From assembly GCF_018263855.1 (NCBI RefSeq), contig NZ_CP073318.1, positions 1,116,001-1,180,000 on the forward strand: DNA of 64,000 bases, in the 5' to 3' direction. Origin of the DNA: Kutzneria sp. CA-103260. Lineage in GTDB: Bacteria > Actinomycetota > Actinomycetes > Mycobacteriales > Pseudonocardiaceae. Shown here piece after piece: positions 17,061 through 25,851 of this stretch; the first letter of the stretch is position 1, and each line of letters begins with the position of its first letter. Under the pieces are notes generated by a model. That model was not told where the DNA came from and ran no database searches. It saw only the letters and a program-made list of their open reading frames with translations. The position numbers were made by a program, and so were the translations under genes.

Positions 17061-17354
17061 TCAGGACGAGAAGAGGAAACGGCCGAAGCCGCCCTTGCGC
17101 TGGCGGCGGTCGCCCCAGCCCGGGCCGCCCTGGTGGCCGCCGTAGCCACCGCCGTGATGACCGCCGCCGTAGCCGCCGTGGTCGGGCGCGTAGCGCGGCT
17201 GCTGTTGCTGTTGGGACCACTGGGCCTCGGCGCGGGTCAGCGCCTCCAGTTCGCCGTGGTCCAGGAAGATGCCGCGGCAGGTGTCGCACTGGTCGACGTG
17301 CACGCCGTTGCGTTCGTAGCTGCGCATCGAGCCGGGGCACTTGGGGCAGTTCAT
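17061..17354 (-). CDS. TFIIB-type zinc-ribbon protein with Gly/His-rich tail
   Basis: A 97-residue protein. Residues 1-42 form a zf-TFIIB domain: CPKCPGSM, then DQCDTCRGIFLDHGELEAL, with two CxxC pairs for zinc. A Gln-rich stretch (QQQQQ) and a disordered Gly/His/Tyr-rich tail (GGYGGGHHGGGYGGHQGG) follow. Such proteins are common in bacteria; the role is unknown, possibly as a small nucleic-acid or protein adaptor. Its start codon overlaps the stop of the upstream phosphotransferase gene (ATGA), so the two are translationally coupled. Confidence 0.85.
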   Translation of the reverse strand: MNCPKCPGSMRSYERNGVHVDQCDTCRGIFLDHGELEALTRAEAQWSQQQQQPRYAPDHGGYGGGHHGGGYGGHQGGPGWGDRRQRKGGFGRFLFSS

Positions 17355-18124
17355 CGGGTCTCCTCACGTTCGGTCATTCGGCGGCACGCGGCGAGCATGG
17401 CCCGGTCCACGTCGTCCATCGGTCGGTCGGCGGTCAGCGCCACGGCGGCGGTGTAAACCGCGAAGGCGCGGGCCACGGCGTCGAGGGCGGGCCACGGATC
17501 GGCGTCGCGGGGCACGGCCGGCCCGTGCCCGGCGCGGTAGCCGGCCAGGAACTTTTCCCAGCCCCGCTGGGGAATCAGCCCGATCGCGTAGCCGGCGGCG
17601 ATGCGCCCGAGGTCCCACCGCGGGTCCCCGAGCCCGAGATCGTCCACGTCGATCAGCTGCCACCGGCCCTCATGGTGCACGAGCTGGCCGAGATGCCAGT
17701 CGCCGTGCACGAGGTGGTAGCCGGGTTCGAGCGCCGGCACGGTCCGCCACGCGGCGAGAACCGGTGCGGCGTCGGGATTTTCCGGCATCAGGGCGATGGC
17801 CCGGGCCAGCCGGGCCGGGGTGCCGGCCACCGGGATGGGGCCGAGCCGGGACGGGTCGACCCGGTGCAGCCGGGCCAGCAGGCCGCCGGCCTCGGCCCAC
17901 GGCGCGGTCCGCGGGTCGGCGGCGACGGGACGGCCCCGAGGCCACACGCTGACCCACCGGTCGCCGACCGCGGTCGGCGTGGATTCCTTGGGGGACAAGA
18001 GGATTCCCCGCAGATCCGGATGCGCGGCCAGGCGCATCCGGTCGGCGAGGGCACGGCCGTCGGCGCCGTGGTGATGCGCCTTGACGACTTCGTCGACGGT
18101 GCTGACGACAACCCCGGACCCCAT
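17351..18124 (-). CDS. Aminoglycoside-phosphotransferase-like kinase (APH fold)
   Basis: A 257-residue protein. The catalytic loop HGDWHLGQLV and the metal-binding IDVDDLGLGDPRWDLG identify an APH/choline-kinase-like phosphotransferase. ATG 18124 is preceded by GGAGGTGGGAG. The substrate is unknown; most chromosomal members of this family phosphorylate small metabolites rather than antibiotics. It is the first gene of a two-gene operon with the zinc-ribbon protein. Confidence 0.82.
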   Translation of the reverse strand: MGSGVVVSTVDEVVKAHHHGADGRALADRMRLAAHPDLRGILLSPKESTPTAVGDRWVSVWPRGRPVAADPRTAPWAEAGGLLARLHRVDPSRLGPIPVAGTPARLARAIALMPENPDAAPVLAAWRTVPALEPGYHLVHGDWHLGQLVHHEGRWQLIDVDDLGLGDPRWDLGRIAAGYAIGLIPQRGWEKFLAGYRAGHGPAVPRDADPWPALDAVARAFAVYTAAVALTADRPMDDVDRAMLAACRRMTEREETR

Positions 18125-18194
18125 CTCCCACCTCCTCCGCTCACCAACACTGGGTAAACGGTCGGTAATGGACGATGGGTTCCCGGGAAACCTG

Positions 18195-19013
18195 TCAATG
18201 ACCTGAGAAAGTGGCCTTGCCCGGTCCGTCGGTCAGGAACGAGCGCACCGCCGAGCGCAGGTCCTCGGTGTCGAACAGGTCGGCGGCGATGGTGGTGACG
18301 TGCGCGTTGGCCTCGGGCACGCCGCCGTGCTCGAAGTGCCGCAGCACCTGCTTGGTGGCGGCGTGGGCCCGGGTCGGGCCGGCGGCCAGCCGCCGCGCGT
18401 AGGCCAGCGCCGCCTCGGCGAACCCGTCGTCCGGCAGCACCTTGTTGACCACGTTCCAGCGTTCCAGGGTGGCCGCCGAGTAGCGGTCGCCGGTCATCAC
18501 GAACTCCTTGGCCCGCCCGACGCCGGCCCGGGCGGCCAGCCGCTGCGTGCCGCCCATCGTCGGGGTCAGCCCGATCACGTTCTCCACCAGCCCGAACGAG
18601 GCCCGATCGGCGGCCAGCAGCACGTCGCAGGCCACCGCGATCTCGAAGGCCCAGGTCAGGCACAGGGCGTGCGCGGCGAACACGGTCGGGAACGGCAGCG
18701 CGGCGATGCGGTCCGGGATGGTCAGCATCTGGTCGAACAGCTCCTTGGCCGCCGCCGCGGTCGGCTGGGCGTCGAAAAGGGCAACGTCCACGCCCCCGCT
18801 GACCACCCGGCCCTCGGCGCGGACCAGCAGGGCCCGCGGCTGGTCCCGCTCCACCAGCCCGATCGCCTCGCCCAGTTCCGCCTGCATGGTGGCGGTGTAG
18901 AGGTTCAGCGGCGGCGCGGCGATGGTCAGCACGGCCAGGCCGGCGTCCTCCCGGTCCAGTCGCAGCAGTTCCACGTCACGGCTCCCGTCCATCGTGATCT
19001 TTGCTTTACGCAC
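18195..19013 (-). CDS. Enoyl-CoA hydratase/isomerase family protein
   Basis: A 272-residue crotonase-fold protein: N-terminal AAPPLNLYTATMQAEL, oxyanion-hole region VVSGGVDVALF, FAAHALCLTWAFEIAVACD, and LVENVIGLTPTMGGTQRLAAR. The usual Glu at the end of the second oxyanion segment is replaced (GLTPTMGG), so hydratase activity is uncertain and another crotonase reaction is possible. The start is GTG 19013 or ATG 18992. It is divergent from the 19037 gene with only 23 bp between them. Confidence 0.82.
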   Translation of the reverse strand: MRKAKITMDGSRDVELLRLDREDAGLAVLTIAAPPLNLYTATMQAELGEAIGLVERDQPRALLVRAEGRVVSGGVDVALFDAQPTAAAAKELFDQMLTIPDRIAALPFPTVFAAHALCLTWAFEIAVACDVLLAADRASFGLVENVIGLTPTMGGTQRLAARAGVGRAKEFVMTGDRYSAATLERWNVVNKVLPDDGFAEAALAYARRLAAGPTRAHAATKQVLRHFEHGGVPEANAHVTTIAADLFDTEDLRSAVRSFLTDGPGKATFSGH

Positions 19014-19036
19014 CCTCTCACGCCCATCATTGCGGG

Positions 19037-19396
19037 GTGTCCGAGTTAGCGTCGTGGAACGGCGAGCACCCGCAGGTCAAACTGCTCGATCCGGTCCTGT
19101 TCACACAGCTGGGCGGGGGCGAGGGGCAGTACGAGGAACTGCTGCTGGCCGAGTACGGCCGGTCGGGGCAGGTGATCGAGCGCGGCGAGGTGCCGCACGG
19201 GATCCTGCACTACATCCAGTTCGACGAGCAGCCGGGCCGGCCGGCCTGGACCACGCACCTGATCTTCGCCGGAGCCACCGAGCCCCAGGTCCGCGAGTAC
19301 CTGGTGACCATCGGCCTGGGCTCGGTGGAGATCCACACGGTCTACGGCGCCACCGAGCAGATCGAGGAAGCCCCCGAAGAGGTCGACGAGCTCTGA
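19037..19396 (+). CDS. Hypothetical acidic protein
   Basis: A 119-residue soluble protein from GTG 19037, about 20% Glu plus Asp, ending in EQIEEAPEEVDEL. Strands around GILHYIQFDEQ and TTHLIFAGATE suggest a small alpha/beta fold. I recognise no family. It is convergent with the membrane protein gene that ends at 19398, with a single base between the stop codons. Confidence 0.6.
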   Translation: MSELASWNGEHPQVKLLDPVLFTQLGGGEGQYEELLLAEYGRSGQVIERGEVPHGILHYIQFDEQPGRPAWTTHLIFAGATEPQVREYLVTIGLGSVEIHTVYGATEQIEEAPEEVDEL

Positions 19397-19397
19397 C

Positions 19398-20213
19398 TCA
19401 CTGCTGCTCGGACGGCCCGCAGACCCGGCCGGCCTCCTGGGCGGCCGGGGTGATCCACTGGTCGGCCCGGGGGTCGGCGGCCTGGTCGACGTACAGGGCG
19501 GTGGCCTCGATCAGGTACCGGTGCCACGGCCGTTCGGTCTCGTACTTGCGGGCCTTGGCGTAGCCGGGTCCGCAGGTGTTCTGCCCGGCGCCCTGGGTCG
19601 GGCACCAGATCCCGAAGTCCCATGACCGGTTGGCTCGCAGGTCGTTCGACGCCGCGGTCGCCGCGGCTGCGGTGTCGAACGGGATGACCTGCACCGACAC
19701 CAGCACATTGCTGGTCGCGGTGATCGTCGGGCTGTTCACCAGGTACGCGCCGGTCATGGTGGCCCCGCAGCCGTGACCGACCAGTACACTGTGGACAGTC
19801 CCGTCCGTGCCGTAGGCCTGGCCGCACGGATGCGCGCCGGAGGCGACCAGCGCGAATTTGGTCGATGTGCTGCTGGTGAACCCCGGGGCCAACAGCGCGG
19901 CCGCGGTGAACGGCGTGCGATCGGTGGCCGCGCTGTCCAAGGTGCGCGGGTCGAACGCTGGCGTGGTCTCCTCGGTTGTCGTGGCAGTGGTCGTCTCCAC
20001 CGTCGTGGTCGTCTCAGCCGTTGTCGGCTCCGGCACGATCGGTGGCGCCGGACGCGTCGGCGCGAACGGAGTTGTGGTCGTCGGCGAGTCGAAGCCCAGG
20101 GCGTGCCCGAGTTCCACGGAATTGTGGATCCCGAAGAACGCGAGCACGCTGAGCACCGGGGCCACCACCCCGGCGATCACGCCCCACCGGGTCTCCTTCT
20201 CCCGCTCCGCCAC
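19398..20213 (-). CDS. Membrane-anchored extracytoplasmic protein with Thr-rich linker
   Basis: A 271-residue protein from GTG 20213. A basic N-terminus (AEREKETR) leads into one membrane helix (WGVIAGVVAPVLSVLAFFGI), then a Thr/Pro/Glu-rich stalk (TTTTVETTTATTTEETTP). The extracytoplasmic domain of about 150 residues has four Cys (HPCGQ, GHGCG, WCPTQ, NTCGPG) and a WDFGIWC motif. The layout suggests a surface sensor or ligand-binding protein. It starts 8 bases after the stop of the upstream small zinc-finger membrane gene, so the two form an operon. Confidence 0.7.
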   Translation of the reverse strand: MAEREKETRWGVIAGVVAPVLSVLAFFGIHNSVELGHALGFDSPTTTTPFAPTRPAPPIVPEPTTAETTTTVETTTATTTEETTPAFDPRTLDSAATDRTPFTAAALLAPGFTSSTSTKFALVASGAHPCGQAYGTDGTVHSVLVGHGCGATMTGAYLVNSPTITATSNVLVSVQVIPFDTAAAATAASNDLRANRSWDFGIWCPTQGAGQNTCGPGYAKARKYETERPWHRYLIEATALYVDQAADPRADQWITPAAQEAGRVCGPSEQQ

Positions 20214-20220
20214 GGCTCGC

Positions 20221-20499
20221 TCAAAGCGCGCGGTACGTCGCGGTGGGCGCGGGCGCGCCGGAGGACTGGCTGTCCTGGCAGGTGGCGGCGAGCAGCAGCA
20301 CCAGGAACAACAGCCCGACCAGGGCCAGACAGCCCAGGCCGCCACCCGATCCCCGGCGCACCTCGACCCGGCCGCCGGGCTCGATGCCCGGGTGGCGCTC
20401 GGCGTAGTGCCGGTCCTGCTGGTCGGCTCCCTGCGATTCGGTGAGCCATGAGGTTCGGTAGTGGCACTCCCCGCACCAGTACCGGTAGTTGGCTGCCAT
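20221..20499 (-). CDS. Small zinc-finger-like membrane protein
   Basis: A 92-residue protein. ATG 20499 is set by AGGAGGG about 8 bases upstream. The N-terminal YWCGECHYRTSWLTE with later HYAERHPG looks like a C2H2-type zinc knuckle (Cys pair, His pair). A hydrophobic helix near the C-terminus (CLALVGLLFLVLLLAATC) inserts it in the membrane. Function unknown. First gene of a pair with 19398-20213, divergent from the NACHT gene. Confidence 0.7.
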   Translation of the reverse strand: MAANYRYWCGECHYRTSWLTESQGADQQDRHYAERHPGIEPGGRVEVRRGSGGGLGCLALVGLLFLVLLLAATCQDSQSSGAPAPTATYRAL

Positions 20500-20691
20500 G
20501 GTCGTTTCCCTCCTGGTCACGGTTGTCGGTCGGGCCGCCCCTCGCACGGCCTGACCGGAACCGGATCTCCATGGCTTTGATCGTGGCGTCGGCGCAGGTC
20601 AGGGGTCCAGGCCAGGAAAGCGGTCACTTCTGACCGGTGGGAGAGATACCGTCACTCAAGGGGGGATCGTCCGTGGTGAGGGGGAACTGCG

Positions 20692-22944
20692 GTGGTGAGC
20701 CCGCTCGGGCAGTTGCTGTCCGTGCTGAGGGAACGAGCGGACTGGACGCAGGAAGAACTGGCGCACAGAGCGGGCGTCAGCGTGAGCACGATTCGGCGGC
20801 TGGAGACCGGCAAGCCGTTCAAGCCGCGGGTGGACACGGTGCACGCGCTGGCCGATGCCCTGGCCGAGTCTCCGGTGGTCACGGCCGAGGACGGCCAGCG
20901 GCTGCTGGACGCCTTCAGCGGCAAGACGGTCGCCGACCCACCGCCGCCGCGGCGGGCCCGACCGCCGGCCTGGGACGCGCTGGCCGGGGCGGCCGACGAG
21001 TTCGCCCAGGCGGTGCACGACCGCTGGCTGGACGAGGAGGAGCAGCGCGGGATCCAGGATCCGGTGCCGCTGCCCGTGCGCTGGCGGCCGGCGCCGGTGG
21101 GGCTGGCCGACGACCCGGCGGACCTGTCCGGCGAGCTGGCCGACATCGCCGAGGTCTACCGGCGGATCCCGGCCGGGCGGCTGGTGGTGCTGGGCCGGGC
21201 CGGCTCCGGCAAGACGGTGCTGACCCTTCGGTTCGTGCTGGACTACCTGCGCACCCGGACCAGCGACGACCCGGTGCCGGTGATCTTCAGTGTGGGCTCG
21301 TGGAACCCGGACGCCAGCACGCTGCGGGAGTGGCTGATCGACCGGCTGCAGCGCGACTTCCCCGACTCCCCGGGCCTGGCCGCGCTGGCCCACGGCGGGA
21401 CGACACTGGCCGCGGCGCTGATCAACACCGGCCGGGTGCTGCCGGTCCTGGACGGTTTCGACGAGATCGCCCCGAGCCTGCACGAGGCGGCGCTGACCGC
21501 CCTGAACCGGACCGAGCAGCCGTTGGTGCTGACCAGCCGGTGCGAGGAATACGGCGCTGCCGTAAGGAAACCCGGTGTGCTGAGCCGGGCGGCGGCCGTC
21601 GAACTCGTCGATCTCACGCCGTCCGACCTGGTCGACTACCTGGCCCGGGGCCAGCGCTGGCTGCCGGTCCTGAAACGCCTGCCGGCCGCCGTCGCCGAGG
21701 CGCTGCGCACGCCGCTGATGGCGGTGCTGGCGCGGACGGTCTACCGCGACCAGGATCCGGCCCAGTTGCTGGACGCCGACCGGTTCCCTACGCCGGCCGC
21801 CATCGAGGACCACCTGCTGGCCAGCTTCGTGCCGGCGGTCTACCGGCGTCAGCCCTGGCGGCGCAGCTGGGATCCGGAGCGGGTGCAGCGGTGGCTGGGC
21901 TACCTCGCCGTGCACGTCGACCAGCACGACGACCAGGACGGCCAGGACCTGGCGTGGTGGCGGCTGGGCGACTCGATGAGCCGGTCGTCGCGGATCCTGA
22001 TCGTGCTGCTGGCGGCCGCCCTGGTCACCGCGGTGTGCAACTGGCTGACCGTCTCCCCGCTGTACCTGTTCGGTGAGCTGGCCGGGATCGGGTTCGGCGG
22101 CTGGCTGCTGGACGGCCTGCTCATCGGTTCGGTGGTCGGCCTGGCGTTCGGCCTGCTCTACGGGCTGATGATCGTGTTCGGCGGCCTGGAGTTCGAGCCG
22201 TCACGGGTGCAGCTGCGGCTGTTCGGCCACCGCAGCACCACCGGCTACCGGCTGGCCCGCACCGTGGTCGCCCGATGCGCCGCCGGCCTGCTCGGCGGGT
22301 TCGCGGTCGGCCTCGGCTACGCCTCCGCCACCACGCTGGAGCGGATGATCCTGTATCCGCAGTACAGCGGGCTGGTGGCGGTGCGGGTCACGCTGGTCAA
22401 CGCGGTGGTGCTGGGCATCGTCTTCGGCCTGGCGGCGGCGCTGGTGCTGGGGCTGATGGCGGTGCTGGAGGCCCCGCTGGACATCGGCTCCGCGGCGACC
22501 CCGATCGGTTTGCTGAACACCAACCGCGCCACCGTGGTCCGCCAGGTGCTGATGCTGGCCCCGATGATCGCGGTCACGATCATCTTCGGTGGCGCGGTGG
22601 TCGTCGACCTGCTCCAGTCGTCGCTGGGGCCGCTGCTGTGGCCGCTGAACGCCGCGCTGATCATCGGCATCGTCGGCGGGCTCAGCGGAGCCCTGTCCTA
22701 CGCCCTCGCGTTCACGGCCTGGGGGCAGTGGGTGGTGCTGTCCCGGGTGTGGCTGCCGCTGACCGGCCGCCTGCCGTGGGCCACGGTCACCTTCCTACGG
22801 GACGCCTACCAGCGGGGAGTGCTGCGCCAGGCCGGGGCGGTCTACCAGTTCCGGCACGCCCGGCTGAAAGACCACCTCGGCGAGGCGTTCGGCGGTGAGG
22901 TCAGACGTTGGTCGCCGTCGGGGCCGGGGCGCTCGTCTCCGTGA
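20692..22944 (+). CDS. HTH-NACHT NTPase with C-terminal multi-pass membrane domain
   Basis: A 750-residue STAND protein. Residues about 5-65 form an Xre-type helix-turn-helix (TQEELAHRAGVSVSTIRRLE). The NACHT NTPase has Walker A GRAGSGKT at 168-175 and Walker B VLPVLDGFDEI, followed by a sensor region LTSRCEEYG. From about residue 430 there are six or so hydrophobic segments (for example LIVLLAAALVTAVCNWL and LIIGIVGGLSGALSYAL) ending in a short cytosolic tail. Such proteins act as switch-like sensors; bacterial NACHT proteins include phage-defence effectors. GTG 20692 follows GAGGGGGA. The 3' end overlaps the convergent Hsp70 gene by 44 bp. Confidence 0.82.
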   Translation: MVSPLGQLLSVLRERADWTQEELAHRAGVSVSTIRRLETGKPFKPRVDTVHALADALAESPVVTAEDGQRLLDAFSGKTVADPPPPRRARPPAWDALAGAADEFAQAVHDRWLDEEEQRGIQDPVPLPVRWRPAPVGLADDPADLSGELADIAEVYRRIPAGRLVVLGRAGSGKTVLTLRFVLDYLRTRTSDDPVPVIFSVGSWNPDASTLREWLIDRLQRDFPDSPGLAALAHGGTTLAAALINTGRVLPVLDGFDEIAPSLHEAALTALNRTEQPLVLTSRCEEYGAAVRKPGVLSRAAAVELVDLTPSDLVDYLARGQRWLPVLKRLPAAVAEALRTPLMAVLARTVYRDQDPAQLLDADRFPTPAAIEDHLLASFVPAVYRRQPWRRSWDPERVQRWLGYLAVHVDQHDDQDGQDLAWWRLGDSMSRSSRILIVLLAAALVTAVCNWLTVSPLYLFGELAGIGFGGWLLDGLLIGSVVGLAFGLLYGLMIVFGGLEFEPSRVQLRLFGHRSTTGYRLARTVVARCAAGLLGGFAVGLGYASATTLERMILYPQYSGLVAVRVTLVNAVVLGIVFGLAAALVLGLMAVLEAPLDIGSAATPIGLLNTNRATVVRQVLMLAPMIAVTIIFGGAVVVDLLQSSLGPLLWPLNAALIIGIVGGLSGALSYALAFTAWGQWVVLSRVWLPLTGRLPWATVTFLRDAYQRGVLRQAGAVYQFRHARLKDHLGEAFGGEVRRWSPSGPGRSSP

Positions 22945-24634
22945 GCGTCCCGCTGAACGACGTCGTCGTCGGATCGGCCGGGGCCGAGGACACGGTGGTG
23001 TCCGGCGGTTGGTCGGCCGGCGGACCGTTCTTCGGATTCGCCGCGGTGGTGGACGAATCGGTTGGCGGCGGTGTGCTGGCGGCCGGCGACGAGTCGGGGG
23101 TGGACGGCGCGATCATCGGCCCGCCGGCGCGGGCGCCGTCGGTCGTGGTCGTCGGGCCGGAGGACTGGGTCGGGGCCGGGCCGGTGGAGGACGAGGCGCC
23201 GGACGCCTTCGAGGTGGGCGTCGTCGTGCTGCTGCGCCCGGTGGTCTTGGTCGGCTTGTGCGACGACGTCGCGTGACCGCCCGCGGCCGGCGGCTGGGCA
23301 ACCGTCGGCGAGGTGCCGGGCGTCGCGGCCTGCGCCGGGGAAGGGCCGAGGTCGGAGGTCTGGGCGCTGTAGAACAGCGCGCCGCCGGCCATCGCGGCCA
23401 CGGCCAGCCCGGCCGCCCCGGCGAACATCTTCGGCCGCACGATCCGGCGCTGCCGGCCGGCCGGGATCGGCAGGTGCAGCGGGATGTCCGGCTCGGACGG
23501 CCGTGACGGCGGGGCGGTCATGTCGACCACGGTCCTGGCCACCATGGCCGGCACCGGCTCGACCACGGTGTCCAGCGACGCCGACAGCGCCGCGCCGATG
23601 GCCACCGTCGCCTTCGGATCGGCGTCCACCGCCACCGGCCGGCCCAACCCGGCCGACAACAGTTCGGTGACCAGCGGAATCCGCGACGAGCCGCCGACCA
23701 GCAGCACCGCCGCCAGATCGGCCTCGGTCAGCCCGGCCGAGTGGATGGTCCGGCGCATCAGGTCGACGGTCTCCTCCAGCGCCGGCCGGATCATCGCCTC
23801 GAACTCGGCGCGGATCAGCCGGGACTGCCGCTGCCCGGACGGCAGCAGCACCGGGATGTCGGCCTCGGTGTCCAGCGACAGGGCCTCCTTGGCCTCGGTG
23901 ATCTCCCGCCGCAGCCGGGCCACCGCGCTCAACGCCAGCATGTCGTCGGACCGCAGACTCGCCATCAGCTCCGGGAACTGGTTGCGGATCCGTTCGAACA
24001 GCAGCTCGTCGAAGTCCACGCCGCCGAAGTGGTCGTCCCCGGACGGCTCGCCGACCAGCTCGAACGAGCCGATGGAATCCTTGCGCAGCACCGCGATGTC
24101 CACGGTGCCGCCGCCCAGGTCGTAGACGCCGACGGTGGCGCCGGGGGCCAGCCGCTCGGTCGCGGCGTAGGCGATCGCCGCCGCGGCGGGCTCGCTGAGC
24201 AGCAGGGAGTCACCGAGGCCGACCTCGGCCAATGCCGTGCCCAGCAAGGAAGTCTTGTGCCCGCCCCAGCCGGCCGGGTGTGTGACGGAGATCTGCTCCG
24301 GCTCATCGCCCTCGCGGGACCGCACCAGGTCCACGACCCAGCGGGCCAGCCTCGCGGTCAGCTCGTGCGCGGTGTGCCCGCCGTCGCCCAGCAGGATCGG
24401 CGTCTCGTCGCCGATACGCCGCTTGAACTCCCGCGCCACCCCCGACGGGTCGCCGGCGGCCCGCCGCTCGGCCGCGTCGCCGACGAGCATGGCGCCGTCC
24501 CGGCCGATGTGCAGCACCGAGGGCACACACGTGCTCTTATTACCGAGAGTGACCATTTCCGGTGGTCCGCCCCGACGCCGTATGGCAGCCGCGGTGAACG
24601 TGGTCCCGAGATCCAAGCCGAGCAGATAACCCAC
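22901..24634 (-). CDS. Membrane-anchored Hsp70-like ATPase
   Basis: A 577-residue protein. GTG 24634 (GYLLGLDLGTTFTAAAI) puts the phosphate-1 loop at the N-terminus. The actin-fold ATPase domain (about 1-350) has GLDLGTTFT, VGVYDLGGGTVDIAVL and LLVGGSSRIPLV. There is no canonical substrate-binding domain: instead a membrane helix at 403-424 and a Ser/Thr/Pro-rich extracytoplasmic tail of about 150 residues. Such Hsp70 relatives are usually found beside iniB and dynamin genes in actinobacteria. It is divergent from iniB, sharing a 182-bp control region, and convergent with the NACHT gene. Confidence 0.88.
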   Translation of the reverse strand: MGYLLGLDLGTTFTAAAIRRRGGPPEMVTLGNKSTCVPSVLHIGRDGAMLVGDAAERRAAGDPSGVAREFKRRIGDETPILLGDGGHTAHELTARLARWVVDLVRSREGDEPEQISVTHPAGWGGHKTSLLGTALAEVGLGDSLLLSEPAAAAIAYAATERLAPGATVGVYDLGGGTVDIAVLRKDSIGSFELVGEPSGDDHFGGVDFDELLFERIRNQFPELMASLRSDDMLALSAVARLRREITEAKEALSLDTEADIPVLLPSGQRQSRLIRAEFEAMIRPALEETVDLMRRTIHSAGLTEADLAAVLLVGGSSRIPLVTELLSAGLGRPVAVDADPKATVAIGAALSASLDTVVEPVPAMVARTVVDMTAPPSRPSEPDIPLHLPIPAGRQRRIVRPKMFAGAAGLAVAAMAGGALFYSAQTSDLGPSPAQAATPGTSPTVAQPPAAGGHATSSHKPTKTTGRSSTTTPTSKASGASSSTGPAPTQSSGPTTTTDGARAGGPMIAPSTPDSSPAASTPPPTDSSTTAANPKNGPPADQPPDTTVSSAPADPTTTSFSGTLTETSAPAPTATNV

Positions 24635-24675
24635 GCGAGAAGCATCGGCACACTGTCCGTGGTCATTAGCGCTCG

Positions 24676-24721
24676 AATCCCCCAATAATCCCCCAATCGA
24701 CCCCCGCATCGAATCCCCCAA
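24676..24721. promoter_or_regulatory. Three decamer repeats in the Hsp70/iniB divergent promoter region
   Basis: AATCCCCCAA occurs exactly three times, at 24676-24685, 24687-24696 and 24712-24721 (TTGGGGGATT on the minus strand, facing the Hsp70 gene). Spacing is 11 and 25 bp, roughly one and two-and-a-half helical turns. They sit between the two divergent starts, a typical place for activator or repressor sites. No known regulator is matched to the motif by me. Confidence 0.5.
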
Positions 24722-24816
24722 CGCCGGGGATCGAGGACCGGGGAGCGCACCCGATGTCCCCACCGGTGATCGCTACCTAGCGTCATGGCCATCACGCCAA
24801 CCGAGGAGGAGATCCG

Positions 24817-25836
24817 ATGGCGACCGGAATCAGCCTGCTGGACTTCATCATGGAGTTGCTGGGCGACCAGGGCGCTCGCGACCAGTTCGAGGCCCACCCC
24901 CAGCAGTCGCTGGATGACCACGGCTTCAGCCACCTGTGCGCGGCGGACGTGCACGACGCGATTCCGCTGGTGATCGACGCCGCGCAGTCGTTCGACCGAA
25001 CCTACGACGGGGGCGGCCCGAGCCACGTGGTGACCCCGCCGCCGCCCCCGCCGGTGCACGCCGACGGCGGGGTCGAGCACGCCATCGAGCAGATCCGCTA
25101 CATCACGCAGAACTACTCGTACACGAGCACCGTGGACAGCCACAACGCCGTGGTCGACAACTCGGTGAACCAGAACATCTGGGCCCGCGACGTCTTCCAG
25201 AGCTTCGACAACCACTCCACCGTCACCACCGGCGACCACAACGTCGTGGGCGACGGCAACGACGTCACCAACGGCAACGTGACCGCCGACCACGGCGGCG
25301 CGGTGGCGGTCGGAGGTAGCGCCACGGGCTCGGCCGACGACTACTCCACCGACGTGCACGCCTACGGCAGCGGCAACGTGGCCGTGGCCAGCAACGGCAG
25401 CACCACCGGGCAGACCGACTCGCACAACAGCACGGACAGCCACAACTCCACCGACAGCCACAACACGACTGACTCGCACGACACGATCGCCTCCGGCAAC
25501 ACCACGGCGTCCAACAACAACACCGCGGTGGACTCCGGCAACGACTCGCACGACACCACCGACTCCCACAACGACTCGCACAACAACACCGCGATCGGGT
25601 CCGGGAACGACTCCCACGACACGACCGACTCCAACAACCCGACCGACTCGCACGACACCACCGACTCGCACGACACGGTGGCGTCGGACAACAACACCGC
25701 GGTCGGCTCGGGCAACGACTCGCACAACACGAGCCTGAACGAGTTGGACTCGCACGACACCACCACGGTCGCCTCGGACAACGACATCGCGTCCCACAAC
25801 GACCTCGACACGCACGACCACCTGCTGCACATCTGA
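24817..25836 (+). CDS. iniB: IniB-like protein with Asp/Ser/His/Asn repeat tail
   Basis: A 339-residue protein. Residues 1-60 match the IniB N-terminal domain pattern (SLLDFIMELLGDQGARDQFEAHP, broken here for length, then LDDHGFSHLCAADVHDAIPLV). A short Pro run (PPPPPP) follows. The C-terminal half is made of DSHN/DSHD-type repeats interspersed with NNNTAVGSGN units (about residues 205-330), extremely polar, with no hydrophobic core. In mycobacteria IniB is the first gene of the isoniazid-inducible iniBAC operon. It is the first of three genes here; GGAGGAG precedes the ATG. The repeat tail may be extended or metal-binding; that is inference. Confidence 0.8.
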   Translation: MATGISLLDFIMELLGDQGARDQFEAHPQQSLDDHGFSHLCAADVHDAIPLVIDAAQSFDRTYDGGGPSHVVTPPPPPPVHADGGVEHAIEQIRYITQNYSYTSTVDSHNAVVDNSVNQNIWARDVFQSFDNHSTVTTGDHNVVGDGNDVTNGNVTADHGGAVAVGGSATGSADDYSTDVHAYGSGNVAVASNGSTTGQTDSHNSTDSHNSTDSHNTTDSHDTIASGNTTASNNNTAVDSGNDSHDTTDSHNDSHNNTAIGSGNDSHDTTDSNNPTDSHDTTDSHDTVASDNNTAVGSGNDSHNTSLNELDSHDTTTVASDNDIASHNDLDTHDHLLHI

Positions 25837-25851
25837 TCTGGAGCCGCCGCC

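Noticed and set aside
20656..21927. 423-codon minus-strand open frame
   Set aside because: Shadow of the NACHT gene, with no recognisable motif.
24785..24973. 62-codon ORF starting upstream of iniB
   Set aside because: It overlaps iniB in another frame; the ribosome binding site GGAGGAG is correctly spaced for iniB, not for this start.
25429..25836. CRISPR-like or satellite repeat array
   Set aside because: The short repeats follow codon phase and encode DSHN/DSHD units of the IniB-like protein; there are no unique spacers of constant length.
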